62,674 nt of DNA, taken from Bacteriovorax stolpii (GTDB taxonomy: Bacteria > Bdellovibrionota > UBA2428). The notes beneath the pieces were generated by a model that searched no databases, was not told the origin of the DNA, and saw only the letters and a list, made by a program, of their open reading frames with translations. A program made the position numbers and the translations under genes. Shown piece after piece: positions 8,031-16,995 of the stretch; positions within the stretch are counted from its first letter, which is position 1; each line of letters begins with the position of its first letter. The stretch is from NCBI GenBank assembly GCA_945881775.1, contig CAMCVE010000015.1, positions 1-62,674 of the forward strand, written 5' to 3'.

Positions 8031-10073
8031 TCATTTCAAAATATCCGAGCGCCATTCAACCTGGTCTTTCCAGGGCGATTTCAGAAGCGAGGCAAAAACC
8101 CGGTCGCCCGCTTCGAGATAGGTTTCGCCTCGTCCGACCAAATAAGCAATGCGCCCGCTCAAGCTCGATGTACGGAAGAATCGCAAATTGTCGGAAACAG
8201 CGGGACTCCACGGCTCAAGCTTCAGAGGCGCGCAAGCTCGTGGATACTCGGGATGCACCAGTGCCAAGCAGAGTGTCTTATCGGTGGCGCTGCTAGAAAT
8301 CTCTTGTGGCAACGACAAAAGTGAAAGCTGACCAAGACTGCGCGCCACAAGAGAGGATTCGGGCCAAAGCATGACGAGCGCTTGTGTCTCGGGGTCACCG
8401 AATCGAGCGTTGTACTCGATAAGCACCCAGCCTCGACGCAAATCTTTCATGAGTCCGAGGTAGATGACACCTCGGTAGGGTGTGCCACGCTTCTCGAGTT
8501 CCACTGCTGTCGCCAGAGCCCACTGCGAAAACAATTCAATGTCTTCTGCAAGGAGTTTAGGATGAGGAGCCAGAGCGCCCATTCCGCCCGTGTTGGGTCC
8601 CTCGTCTCCAAGGTAGCGGCGCTTGAAGTCTTGAGCACTGCCAAGATAGCGCGCACTGACGCGGCCCCAGGCATCACGCTCCAAACTGAAAAATGCAGAA
8701 GCCTCGAAGCCTTCACATCTCTCCTCGAGGAGATATTCAATTTCTTGTTTGCGAAGTTCCGCAATCTGCTGCTCAAGCTCCTCGCGTTTGTCGAAAAGGA
8801 AAACACCCTTTCCGGCAGCAAGGCCGTCCATCTTGAGAACAGGCAGCGGACCCGAGACGTCAAAAGCCGACAAATCTGTTGCGATGCGGGGACAACGAAT
8901 ACCCGCCGCCATCGCAATCTCACGGCCAAAACGCTTCGACCATTCGACACGGCTCGCAGCCTGCGAGGGACCTACAGCCCACACTCCCTGAGCGCGGTAG
9001 GCGTCTGCCACACCACTCGCCAGGTCAGCATCGAGGCTCACAAAAACCAAATCAGCCTGGAGAGTGTCCTCAACACATTCGCAGCCTTCACGTTCAAAAC
9101 GCCAGCGAAGAGCCGTCTCGCGGCCGCCTTCTCCGATCACACGAACTTTGGGACGCAGCCCTTCTCCTCGAAGCGCGGAGAGGAGTGTGTGAGAGCCCTG
9201 CTCGCTCACGAGCTCCGCGAGTCCGCGATAAATACGCGACAAGGTTCCAAGGCGCCAGGCCCCCAGCCGCGGTGATCTTGGAAGCCCCTGTTTCCAATCA
9301 TCACCACCAAGTGCTTTTCGGCGAGAAACTTCGTCAAACCAAGGCGTTTGCCGGAGCCAAAACCGTAGGAGCTCCTTTGAAAGGGGAACCCTATCGAAAC
9401 CTTTCAAAGTGAGCCGAATCTCGTCGGGTGTGACGGCATCTACAAGGAAAAGACCCCGAGTCTTGGAATCAAATCCAATTTCAAATTTTGCATCCCAAAT
9501 CTCGAGACCTTTGCGGCTGAAAAATTCTTGAAGCTCGCTCGCGACATTGAACACAAAACTCTCAACCTCTTCGAGGCCAAGTCCCTCAGGACAGAGAGTG
9601 GCGGCTTCAGTGCGGTCGAGGGGCCTGTCTTGTGCTTCGAGCTTGGTGGTAAAATCCACTGTTGGCTTTTCAAAGCGAGAGCCCACGGCATAACGAAGCG
9701 GGTCTTTCTTCACGAGACTCGAGCCGACGGGAACTCCCCAGCGAACGATGATCTCAAGAGGAACAAAGACACGCGCGCTCCCCGGAGAGGGTGATTGACA
9801 ATCAACGCGTGGATGACTCACCCGCTGCTGAACAAACGCGGAGTATTGTTTTGAGAGTTTGGAATCAAAGGCTTGGGGAATTCCTTTAAGGTCGAGATGC
9901 TCTGCCACCGCTCGCGCGAAAAGCGAGAGGGACTCCGCCCGCCCCTCAATTTCTTCGGGGAGTGCCCCCACATCAAAGACAGAGATGCGATGACTGAAGG
10001 AAAATAGCAAGTGATCCGGCTCGCCCGGAATCTCGTAGATGTCCTTGTTGGAGCCCTGGGCGAGAAGCTTCAC
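8031..10073 (-). CDS. purCD: Fused SAICAR synthetase - GAR synthetase (PurC-PurD)
   Basis: A single 680-residue frame joins two purine enzymes. Residues 1 to about 300 match PurC (SAICAR from CAIR and Asp): GSNKDIYEI at the start, VPLEIIVRWGVPVGSS near 105-119, DAKFEIGFD and VDAVTPDEIRL near 195-220. Residues about 308 to 680 match PurD (GAR from ribosylamine and Gly), an ATP-grasp enzyme: VIGEGGRETAL near 313, VLKMDGLAAGKGVF near 411, GDEGPNTGGMGA near 489 and EYNARFGDPETQA near the end. The PurD part is short (about 372 versus about 425), with roughly 30 residues missing between the glycine loop and DLVFVS. The start is GTG at 10073, overlapping the purF stop (GTGA). Confidence 0.92.
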   Translation of the reverse strand: MKLLAQGSNKDIYEIPGEPDHLLFSFSHRISVFDVGALPEEIEGRAESLSLFARAVAEHLDLKGIPQAFDSKLSKQYSAFVQQRVSHPRVDCQSPSPGSARVFVPLEIIVRWGVPVGSSLVKKDPLRYAVGSRFEKPTVDFTTKLEAQDRPLDRTEAATLCPEGLGLEEVESFVFNVASELQEFFSRKGLEIWDAKFEIGFDSKTRGLFLVDAVTPDEIRLTLKGFDRVPLSKELLRFWLRQTPWFDEVSRRKALGGDDWKQGLPRSPRLGAWRLGTLSRIYRGLAELVSEQGSHTLLSALRGEGLRPKVRVIGEGGRETALRWRFEREGCECVEDTLQADLVFVSLDADLASGVADAYRAQGVWAVGPSQAASRVEWSKRFGREIAMAAGIRCPRIATDLSAFDVSGPLPVLKMDGLAAGKGVFLFDKREELEQQIAELRKQEIEYLLEERCEGFEASAFFSLERDAWGRVSARYLGSAQDFKRRYLGDEGPNTGGMGALAPHPKLLAEDIELFSQWALATAVELEKRGTPYRGVIYLGLMKDLRRGWVLIEYNARFGDPETQALVMLWPESSLVARSLGQLSLLSLPQEISSSATDKTLCLALVHPEYPRACAPLKLEPWSPAVSDNLRFFRTSSLSGRIAYLVGRGETYLEAGDRVFASLLKSPWKDQVEWRSDILK

Positions 10074-11569
10074 GTCGGAGTCCTCGTTGCTGCCCCCGCT
10101 GCGCCCTGGGCGACCACGCGCTGGGCTCGACGCTCTTCTAGAAACCTCTCGAAGCTAGGACCGGCCGAAGGATAGTCCCCGTCAAGACAAGCCGAACACA
10201 GATTGCCTGTGCCGAGAGCCTTCTTGAGGCCACCGATTGAGAGATAGAAAACATTGGAAACGCCAAGGCTTTTTGCGATCTGAGGGTTTGAGCCGCCCAT
10301 CTGTGAGGCCACGAGCTCGTCGGCGTCGGGAAAATCGATGCCATAGTAGCAACCGTGCCGAATGGGAGGACAAGCCGACGCGAGGGAGACTTCTTTGGCC
10401 CCTGCCTCCCTGAGACGCCTTGCCATGAGCCTTGAAGTATTGCCGCGCACGACGGAGTCATCTACGAGCAAGATGCGCTGACCTTTGACCTCAGGACCGA
10501 TCAAAGACAATTTCGTCTCGAGCGCTTTCAGCCGCCTGGCCTGAGTCGACAAAATGAAGGTGCGCGAGGCGTAAGGGTTCTTCACCAGATACTCGCGGTA
10601 TGGCACTCTCAGAGTTTCCGCTACGGCGATCGCGGCGGCGCGCGATGTTTCTGGCACTGGAACAACATAGTCAAAAGGAGCTTCCTCGTTCTTCTGGTTC
10701 GGCATTTCGCTGAGGATCTCGATTCCGAGTTGGCGTCCCATTGAGAAGCGATGCCGGTAGGTGGAAAGTCCGGCGAATTCCGATTGGGGCGATGAGAAGT
10801 AAACAAGCTCGAACATGCAAAAGCGTTCGGTCTTCGCGCTCGAGAAGGCGGTGCGTTTTTCCTCGATCTTGCCATCGGGAGCCACGCGCACCCAAGAACC
10901 CGGTGGAATCTCTCGAAGCGTGCCACTGCGACCGAGATCCGCCTCAACTTCGAAATCTTTGAGAAAGTTAAGAGCGCTTGTCTCCGAAGCCATCACAACG
11001 ATGTTCTCGGACTCATAAATAAACAGAGGGCGAATCCCGTAAGGATCACGAAAGCCAAAAAGCTCCCCCTCTTCTGTGAGTCCAACGACCGCGTAGGATC
11101 CCACAAAGTCTCGGTGCAAGCGCTCCAAACATTCTTCGAAGCCGTATTCAATCTCGTGCCGTAAAAAGAACTGCTGAAGCACCTCGAGATCGGACTCCGA
11201 CTCACATTGAAGTAAATAACGCTCCTTGAGCTCCGAAGTGTTGACGATGTTTCCGTTGTGAGCCATCGCAAGCCTCGGAGCCCCTTGAACAAAAGGTTGG
11301 ACTTCTGCAACGCCACCAAGTCCTGTTGTCGCGTAGCGAGTGTGCGCGACGAGTGCCCTGGGCTCGGGCAGATGAGGCCACTCCTTGAGGGCCACATCGA
11401 CATGCCCTAGTCCACGAAGGCTCTGAAACGCACCTTCACGCGGGAGCACCGTAATGCCTGCGGCATCTTGTCCACGGTGCTGAAGCCGGAGGAGTGCGGA
11501 CATCGCGATCTCGTTTGCGCGAGTCTCGAGGACCGGGTTCTTGATCTTGATTCCTAGGACTCCGCACAT
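10070..11569 (-). CDS. purF: Amidophosphoribosyltransferase
   Basis: PurF starts the pathway, turning PRPP and glutamine into phosphoribosylamine. The 499-residue chain begins MCGVLGI, so Cys2 becomes the N-terminal nucleophile after Met removal, with no propeptide. RLQHRGQDAAGI, the glutaminase residues AHNGNIVN, and the PRPP-binding loop LLVDDSVVRGNTSR are all visible. Late cysteines (CPPIRHGC and LCSACLDGDYP) resemble the Fe-S ligands of Bacillus-type PurF, although that type is normally made with a propeptide. AGGAGA lies upstream of the ATG. It follows purB by 22 bp. Confidence 0.95.
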   Translation of the reverse strand: MCGVLGIKIKNPVLETRANEIAMSALLRLQHRGQDAAGITVLPREGAFQSLRGLGHVDVALKEWPHLPEPRALVAHTRYATTGLGGVAEVQPFVQGAPRLAMAHNGNIVNTSELKERYLLQCESESDLEVLQQFFLRHEIEYGFEECLERLHRDFVGSYAVVGLTEEGELFGFRDPYGIRPLFIYESENIVVMASETSALNFLKDFEVEADLGRSGTLREIPPGSWVRVAPDGKIEEKRTAFSSAKTERFCMFELVYFSSPQSEFAGLSTYRHRFSMGRQLGIEILSEMPNQKNEEAPFDYVVPVPETSRAAAIAVAETLRVPYREYLVKNPYASRTFILSTQARRLKALETKLSLIGPEVKGQRILLVDDSVVRGNTSRLMARRLREAGAKEVSLASACPPIRHGCYYGIDFPDADELVASQMGGSNPQIAKSLGVSNVFYLSIGGLKKALGTGNLCSACLDGDYPSAGPSFERFLEERRAQRVVAQGAAGAATRTPT

Positions 11570-11591
11570 AAAATCTGGTCTCCTTAGTCAC

Positions 11592-12923
11592 TTAGGACTT
11601 ACGGGCTCGATCAACGACGTGTTTTAGTTTGAGTTGGGAGCCTTTCAGGATACGCGAACGAATCTTGTCGGGAGTCATGTCAGCTGGGAGCATTTTCTTC
11701 TGAGTGAGAACTTCAATCAGATCAAGGTTTTTGGACTCGGCTTCTCGAGCTCCTTCACGAACTTTCGAGTGCGCGTCCTCGACACCATGAAGCGTGAGTC
11801 CCACATAGAGGGCCTCAGCGAAGACGCTGCCCCCTGCCGATTCGATGTTGCGGGCCATGTTGGCCTCAGAGACTTCCATGCGCGGGAGCACACGATTGAG
11901 GCGATGAAGCATCAGGTAGAGAACCGAGAAAAACTCGATGTAGAAGCGGCCCGAAGCAGAGTTCGTGAGATCTCGCTGGTGTTCTGTGACCATGTCGATC
12001 TGCAGAAGCTGCAAACGCGTTTGTAGAACTTTGTAGAGGCTGCAGATGTGCTCAAAGTTCCAAGGGTTGCGCTTTTGCGGCATCGTGCTCGATCCGACTT
12101 GTCCAGGAGCCATGCCTTCAGCAATTTCTGCAATCTCGGAGCGCGCTAGGTGTCTGAGGTCGCCCGCAAGCTTGGCGACCACAGAGCCCACAACAAAAAG
12201 GTCTTGAGCGAGGTTCACAACATCTTCGGGCGGCAGAATCTGAGACGACGCATAGGCAGGTTTCAATCCGAGGCGCCCGAGAAAACTTTTTTCGAGTTCG
12301 AGAGGATTGTCTACCAGTAATGACGACGCATGGTAGCCGCCGATGGCGCCGGAACTTTGGCCTCTCAGATTTTCAACCGAAGACTTGATGCGAGCTTCTT
12401 GGTCGAGAATCCGGTCGAGGGATTCCGTAAAGAGCAAGCCAAAGAGGCTTGGAACGGCCCACTGCCCGTGGGTCCGACCGACCTGAGGTGTCTCGGCATG
12501 CAGCTCGCTTCGACGGATGAGTTCCTTCTTGAGAAGAGCGAGTTGTGGGAAGAAGTCCCGAGACATGAACTCTTTAAGACGCCAGCGACTGGCGGTGTCC
12601 ACGGTATCAAACGACGTGAGCCCCACATGCACCCAGTGTGCAGACTCCTTCAGGCCGGCCTTCACGAGTCGAGCGGCAATCGCCTCGACGAGCGCGCGGG
12701 TGGCGTGTTGCGTGGTTCTCTCGATCTCTGTAACCTCGTCTTGCGACAAGCCGTCTAGGGCCTTTGAGAGTGTTTCGCTTGTGAGAGGCTCTTTGATAAA
12801 GCCTCGACTCGAGAGCTCCAGGAGCCACTCGGCCTCAACTTTGATCTGCGACTTAAGTGTGAATTCTTCAGAGAGCGTTTCTGGAAGGATCTCGAGGTAG
12901 CGGGTGTCGAGGGGACTGAACAT
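11592..12923 (-). CDS. purB: Adenylosuccinate lyase
   Basis: PurB splits SAICAR to AICAR and adenylosuccinate to AMP, releasing fumarate. The 443-residue protein is of the shorter PurB class (about 430-450). It shows HVGLTSFDTVDTA, the general-acid region VGRTHGQWAVP, and the fumarate lyase signature GSSTMPQKRNPWNFEH with the catalytic Ser. A good Shine-Dalgarno (AGGAGA) lies 9 bp before the ATG. It sits 12 bp after purN within the operon. The AMP branch also needs PurA, which is not in the window. Confidence 0.95.
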   Translation of the reverse strand: MFSPLDTRYLEILPETLSEEFTLKSQIKVEAEWLLELSSRGFIKEPLTSETLSKALDGLSQDEVTEIERTTQHATRALVEAIAARLVKAGLKESAHWVHVGLTSFDTVDTASRWRLKEFMSRDFFPQLALLKKELIRRSELHAETPQVGRTHGQWAVPSLFGLLFTESLDRILDQEARIKSSVENLRGQSSGAIGGYHASSLLVDNPLELEKSFLGRLGLKPAYASSQILPPEDVVNLAQDLFVVGSVVAKLAGDLRHLARSEIAEIAEGMAPGQVGSSTMPQKRNPWNFEHICSLYKVLQTRLQLLQIDMVTEHQRDLTNSASGRFYIEFFSVLYLMLHRLNRVLPRMEVSEANMARNIESAGGSVFAEALYVGLTLHGVEDAHSKVREGAREAESKNLDLIEVLTQKKMLPADMTPDKIRSRILKGSQLKLKHVVDRARKS

Positions 12924-12935
12924 CGTGGTCTTCTC

Positions 12936-13586
12936 CTAAAGGGTTTTTTCCTGGAAACCGAAATCAAAAAATCCGTGTCTGAGCCTAAGCTCGCGACTCG
13001 TGAGGGACAAATCTTCTTTGGAAACTTGCGAGCGCAGAATCTGCATCCAAATACGCGGAAGCCACCGCTGCTCGATAGCCCGGACTTGTCTGCGCGACTC
13101 GTCTTCATCCCAACGAGGGTCCAGAGCCACCGGCTGCTGGAAAACAATCGCGCCTCCGTCGAGCTTTTCCGTGACCATATGAACGCTGAAGCCACTTACA
13201 GGAACCGACTCCCACGCGAGGCGTTGGACTTTGTGATCGAGGCCCGGAAATGAGGGAAGCAGCGAGGGGTGTGTGTTGATCACGGGAAAAGGACAGCGCT
13301 CCAAAAAATCTGCAGATAGAATTCCAAAAAATCCGCAGAGCAAAATCACAGCGTCTTTGATCTGTTTTTTTTCGATCCAATCGAGCACAAAAGCCTCGAA
13401 TTGCTTGCGCTCGAGCTCATAAACCGGAGCACGCTCTAGAACCTGACGCGCCAGAGTCGCCGCAGCACAGGGACGGTCCGTGAAAAATCCTTCGATGCTC
13501 GACTGGCTCTCGGGATCGAGTCCCAAGTAGAATGAGCGAAAGGTCTGCCCCGTCGATGAAGAAAACAAGAGCCAAGGACGCGTCAC
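12936..13586 (-). CDS. purN: Phosphoribosylglycinamide formyltransferase (PurN-like)
   Basis: The protein has the formyltransferase fold used by PurN, which moves formyl from 10-formyl-THF to GAR. The diagnostic block INTHPSLLPSFPGLD contains the catalytic Asn-His pair, and the following HMVTEKLDGGAIVFQQPV supplies the catalytic Asp. I start it at GTG 13586 (216 residues), 7 bp after the guaA stop and with GAGG just upstream. The frame can be extended to 13643, but that would overlap guaA by 50 bp. The N-terminal half is divergent from classical PurN and lacks a clear VLxSGxGSN motif, reading LLFSSSTGQTF instead. Operon context supports PurN. Confidence 0.85.
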   Translation of the reverse strand: MTRPWLLFSSSTGQTFRSFYLGLDPESQSSIEGFFTDRPCAAATLARQVLERAPVYELERKQFEAFVLDWIEKKQIKDAVILLCGFFGILSADFLERCPFPVINTHPSLLPSFPGLDHKVQRLAWESVPVSGFSVHMVTEKLDGGAIVFQQPVALDPRWDEDESRRQVRAIEQRWLPRIWMQILRSQVSKEDLSLTSRELRLRHGFFDFGFQEKTL

Positions 13587-13593
13587 GCTCGCC

Positions 13594-15174
13594 TCACTCC
13601 CACTCAATCGTCGCGGGCGGTTTGCCGGTGATGTCGTAAACAACTCGGTTCACACCTTTGATCTGGTTGACGATAAGGTTGGCGATTTCGCATAGCTCTT
13701 CGAGAGGGAGTCGCGACGCTTCTGCGGTCATCGCGTCGGTCGAGCTCACAGCTCTTAGTGCGAGGACCGATTCGTAACTTCGCGAGTCACCCATCACTCC
13801 GACCGTGGAGACCGGCAAGAGCACACAAAAGGCCTGCCAGGTCTGAGTGTAGAGTCCTCGGCGATGGAGCTCGCTCGAAAAGAGCGCGTCTGCCTGGCGG
13901 AGAACTTCGATGCGCTCGGGCTCCAAGGGGCCCAAGCAGCGGATAGAGAGTCCCGGCCCAGGACAGGGGTGGCGAGCTAGAGAATCGGCGTCGATCTTTA
14001 GGAGACGACCAATCTCGCGGACCTCGTCTTTGAAGAACTCCCTGAGAGGCTCCACGAGCACAAAGTCATGGTTGTCGGGGAGGCCCCCCACGTTGTGATG
14101 ACTCTTGATGTTGTGCGAAGCTCCACCGGAACTCGCTTGAGCGCTTTCAATGACGTCGGAATAGATCGTGCCCTGACCCAGATAAACTTTTGTACCGGCC
14201 TTCGCGCCGATGTGCGAGTAAAACGTTTCAATAAAGAGACGCCCGATCGTTTTACGTTTTTTTTCGGGATCGCTTTTGCCTTTGAGCTCTTTCCAGAAAT
14301 TCTCTCGAGCATCGATCACCTCGAGCTGAATATTGGGATAAGGCGCAAAGTACTTGCGAAGATCAGCTTCGTCGTAGGCGCGCAGGAAACCATGATCCAC
14401 GAAAATGGCATGCACCTTGGTCACTTGTGAAAGAAGGACGGCGAGCACGGTGGAATCCACACCACCCGAGACCGCGCAGTGAAGCACAGGCACATCTTTC
14501 AGGTCTTTGCGTAGCTTTGCGAGGGAGTCCTCGAGAGCCTTAGCGACGCTCCATTCACCTTTCGGGACCCCACAAATCTTTTCGGCGAAGTTTCCAAGGA
14601 GCTCGTCGCCATGCTGCGAATGAAAAACTTCAGGATGAAACTGTAGCGCCCAAATTTTCTTATCGAGCATGCGGAAAGCTGCAATTTTCCCTGCGGAAAG
14701 CAAGATCGTGTCTGAGCCGGGCGGCGTGGCGACCACGCTATCTCCGTGGCTCATCCAAACGCGGAATTTTTCGGGAGTACCTTCGAGAAGAGCGTCCTGC
14801 GAGGTACTGGCAGCGGTCGGTTTCTCAACCCAGGCCTGGCCGTATTCCCGGTGAGTGCTCGATTCAACCTTGCCTCCAAAATGTTTGGCCAGAAACTGGT
14901 ATCCAAAACAAATCCCCAGCACCGGCACACCGAGATCAAAGAGTTTCGGGTCAGGATCAATCCCCGTGCCCACGCTCGAGGGAGAGCCAGAAAGCACGAG
15001 GCCCGAGAGGCGCTCGCCCTCGGGCCCATTTGCGCCAGCCTGTCCTTTGAGACCTGCGATGAGCTCCGTCGCCCCGGTCCGGGCGGGGTAGACCCTCGCC
15101 TTAAAGCCAAGTCTCCTAAACCGCTTGGCAATGAGTTGCGTGTATTGAGATCCAAAATCCAAAATTGCGATCAT
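13594..15174 (-). CDS. guaA: GMP synthase (glutamine-hydrolysing)
   Basis: GuaA aminates XMP to GMP. The 526-residue protein has the full two-domain plan. The N-terminal class I glutaminase has its nucleophile Cys in GICFGYQFLA and a HGDS motif. The ATP-pyrophosphatase domain has SGGVDSTVLAVL, and the C-terminal dimerisation domain ends with the typical TGKPPATIEWE. Its ATG overlaps the guaB stop (ATGA), so XMP production and use are translationally coupled. PurN follows after 7 bp. Confidence 0.97.
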   Translation of the reverse strand: MIAILDFGSQYTQLIAKRFRRLGFKARVYPARTGATELIAGLKGQAGANGPEGERLSGLVLSGSPSSVGTGIDPDPKLFDLGVPVLGICFGYQFLAKHFGGKVESSTHREYGQAWVEKPTAASTSQDALLEGTPEKFRVWMSHGDSVVATPPGSDTILLSAGKIAAFRMLDKKIWALQFHPEVFHSQHGDELLGNFAEKICGVPKGEWSVAKALEDSLAKLRKDLKDVPVLHCAVSGGVDSTVLAVLLSQVTKVHAIFVDHGFLRAYDEADLRKYFAPYPNIQLEVIDARENFWKELKGKSDPEKKRKTIGRLFIETFYSHIGAKAGTKVYLGQGTIYSDVIESAQASSGGASHNIKSHHNVGGLPDNHDFVLVEPLREFFKDEVREIGRLLKIDADSLARHPCPGPGLSIRCLGPLEPERIEVLRQADALFSSELHRRGLYTQTWQAFCVLLPVSTVGVMGDSRSYESVLALRAVSSTDAMTAEASRLPLEELCEIANLIVNQIKGVNRVVYDITGKPPATIEWE

Positions 15175-16682
15175 GAATTCCCCGCGCTGTAGTTGGGAGC
15201 TTCGGCCGTGATGCTCACATCGTGAACATGGCTTTCTCTGAGGCCTCCTGCGGTGATGCGCCTGAAGCGCGCCTTCTCAACGAGTTCGTCGAGATTGGCA
15301 GCGCCGACGTAACCCATACCGGCTCTGAGGCCGCCCATGAGCTGATCGACCACCTGGCGAAGTGGACCTTTGTAGGGAACCCTCGCCTCCACACCTTCGG
15401 GAACAAGCTTCTTAGCGTCCTTAACGCCCGCCTGTCCGTAGCGATCCCGCGAGCCCTGGCGCATTGCCGAGAGTGAGCCCATGCCTCTATAGAGTTTGTA
15501 GCTGCGTCCGCCGTAGAGAACCACTTCGCCCGGGCTCTCATCAGTGCCCGCGAAGAGTGAGCCCGCCATGACGGCGTGGGCTCCTGCGGCTAGCGCTTTA
15601 GTGACATCGCCAGAATAACGAAGTCCCCCATCGGCGATGACGCCCGCTTGAGGAAAGTGCTTGCGAATGTGCTGAGCAACTTCGCGAACAGCTGTGAACT
15701 GCGCTACGCCAATCCCGCTCACGATACGGGTCGTGCAAATCGAACCCGGTCCGATTCCGACTTTGACAATGTCTGCGCCCGCTTTGACAAGGGCTTCTGC
15801 ACCCGCAGCGGTTGCAACGTTGCCGCCGATCAAGACCACTTTGGGGTAGCGCTCGCGAAGAACTTTCAAAGTGCGAAGCACGCCACCGCTGTGCCCATGA
15901 GCAGAATCAACCACGAGACAATCGACACCGGCCTTCACAAGAATTTCGGCCCGCTCAAATTGTTCGGAGGTCTCCATCACGCCCACGGCAGCAGCAACGC
16001 GCAGCGAACCTCGCTCATCGCGAAGAGCCTCAGGGTGCTCTTGAGACTTGCGAAGATCGCGACTGGTCATGAGTCCGACAAGCCGACCTTTGGCATCTAC
16101 AAGCGGGAGTTTCTCGACTTTGTTGTTGCGGAAGAACTCGCGCGCCGCCTCTTCATTGGCGCCTGCGGGCAAGCTCTTTGCAGGAGAACTCATGACCTGA
16201 GAAACCTTAAGAGAATCATCTTGCACGTAGCGCATATCACGCTCGGTGCACATGCCCACAAGTCGCCCGTCGATGTCGAGAACCGGGAAACCCGTCACAC
16301 CCGTCTGCAAGATAATATCTCGGGCAGCGGCCAGCGTGTCGGTGTCGCGCACCGTAATGGGATCGGAGATGACGGCGTGCTGGAACTTCTTCACGCGCCG
16401 GACCTCGGCCGCCTGTTCAGCCGGGCTCATGTTCTTGTGCAGAACTCCGAGCCCGCCCCTCAGAGCAAGTGCGATCGCCGTCTCGGACTCCGTGACGGTG
16501 TCCATCGCCGCCGAGAGCAGCGGAATGTTGAAATGCAGCGGCCCTACTTTCGTTTTGAGCGAGACCTCGGTCGGCAGCACTTCGGAGTAAGCGGGCTCAA
16601 GGAGCACGTCATCGAAGGCCAAGCTCTCAGGCAAGGATTCCATCAAATTTTCGGGAGTGGCGGGAGTTTTCGAAAGCCCCAT
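15171..16682 (-). CDS. guaB: IMP dehydrogenase
   Basis: GuaB oxidises IMP to XMP, the committed step to GMP. The TIM barrel begins at [17 protein letters not shown], is interrupted by a pair of CBS domains (about residues 95-215, with [10 protein letters not shown] and [10 protein letters not shown]), and carries the catalytic Cys in [13 protein letters not shown]. The flap Arg-Tyr (RGSRDRYGQ) is also present. I use ATG 16682. A TTG at 16709 is in frame, and ATG 16643 would give a more usual N-terminus, but none of the three has a clear Shine-Dalgarno. It is the first gene of the purine operon. Confidence 0.95.
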   Translation of the reverse strand: MGLSKTPATPENLMESLPESLAFDDVLLEPAYSEVLPTEVSLKTKVGPLHFNIPLLSAAMDTVTESETAIALALRGGLGVLHKNMSPAEQAAEVRRVKKFQHAVISDPITVRDTDTLAAARDIILQTGVTGFPVLDIDGRLVGMCTERDMRYVQDDSLKVSQVMSSPAKSLPAGANEEAAREFFRNNKVEKLPLVDAKGRLVGLMTSRDLRKSQEHPEALRDERGSLRVAAAVGVMETSEQFERAEILVKAGVDCLVVDSAHGHSGGVLRTLKVLRERYPKVVLIGGNVATAAGAEALVKAGADIVKVGIGPGSICTTRIVSGIGVAQFTAVREVAQHIRKHFPQAGVIADGGLRYSGDVTKALAAGAHAVMAGSLFAGTDESPGEVVLYGGRSYKLYRGMGSLSAMRQGSRDRYGQAGVKDAKKLVPEGVEARVPYKGPLRQVVDQLMGGLRAGMGYVGAANLDELVEKARFRRITAGGLRESHVHDVSITAEAPNYSAGNS

Positions 16683-16960
16683 AGAAGGGACATAATAAAG
16701 AAGCTCCAAAGGCTCAAGGACTCAGTATCCAAGTTTTGACAAGGCGCTCTGGGTCCCACGAAAGCCCATGGGCGCCCAACCCAACCCGCGACGCTGCGCA
16801 CAAGCCCCTCCAAGCGACCCCGAGAAGAGCGACTCGACTCAACAACCGTGCTGCAAATACCTGAAGAAGCGAGGCCCATGCTCGAGCAAACCCTCGCCCC
16901 CTCGCTGAATTCCCCTTTGGCCGTCGCACTTGAAATTAGAATGTGCCCCACAAACAATAT
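16683..16960. other. Non-coding stretch between guaB and the RAYT-like gene
   Basis: No convincing gene lies here; the overlapping frames on both strands lack start signals and family features. It must hold the promoter of the minus-strand purine operon, but I could not find a good -35/-10 pair. It contains a G-rich run on the minus strand (16765-16787) and the self-complementary blocks GGGCGCCC and CCCATGGG. I see no purine riboswitch core. Confidence 0.5.
16765..16787 (-). promoter_or_regulatory. G-tract with quadruplex-forming pattern in the guaB leader
   Basis: On the minus strand four GGG runs are spaced by 2, 2 and 7 bases, which fits the usual G3+N1-7 quadruplex pattern. It lies 80-105 bp upstream of the guaB start, so it would be in the promoter or 5' leader of the operon. 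The GGGCGCCC and CCCATGGG blocks could instead form hairpins. Function is inference only. Confidence 0.3.
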
Positions 16961-16988
16961 TTGACATCGCTACTACATGCGATAGCTT
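16961..16988 (+). promoter_or_regulatory. Predicted promoter of the RAYT-like gene (leaderless spacing)
   Basis: TTGACA (16961-16966) and TAGCTT (16983-16988) are 16 bp apart, and the -10 ends exactly 7 bp before ATG 16996, so transcription would start at or next to the start codon. The spacer contains an ATCGC/GCGAT inverted repeat (16966-16983) with an 8-bp loop. Confidence 0.5.
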
Positions 16989-16995
16989 CGACGTC

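Noticed and set aside
8382-9275. 297-codon open frame on the plus strand
   Set aside because: Antisense to the PurC-PurD fusion; no start signal and no recognisable motifs.
15648-16739. 363-codon open frame on the plus strand
   Set aside because: It is antisense to guaB, whose motifs are complete. Codon bias leaves the opposite frame open, and its translation has no family features.
16683-16960. Purine riboswitch or PRPP/guanine-sensing RNA ahead of guaB
   Set aside because: I could not find the conserved purine-riboswitch core or a terminator/antiterminator pair in this stretch.
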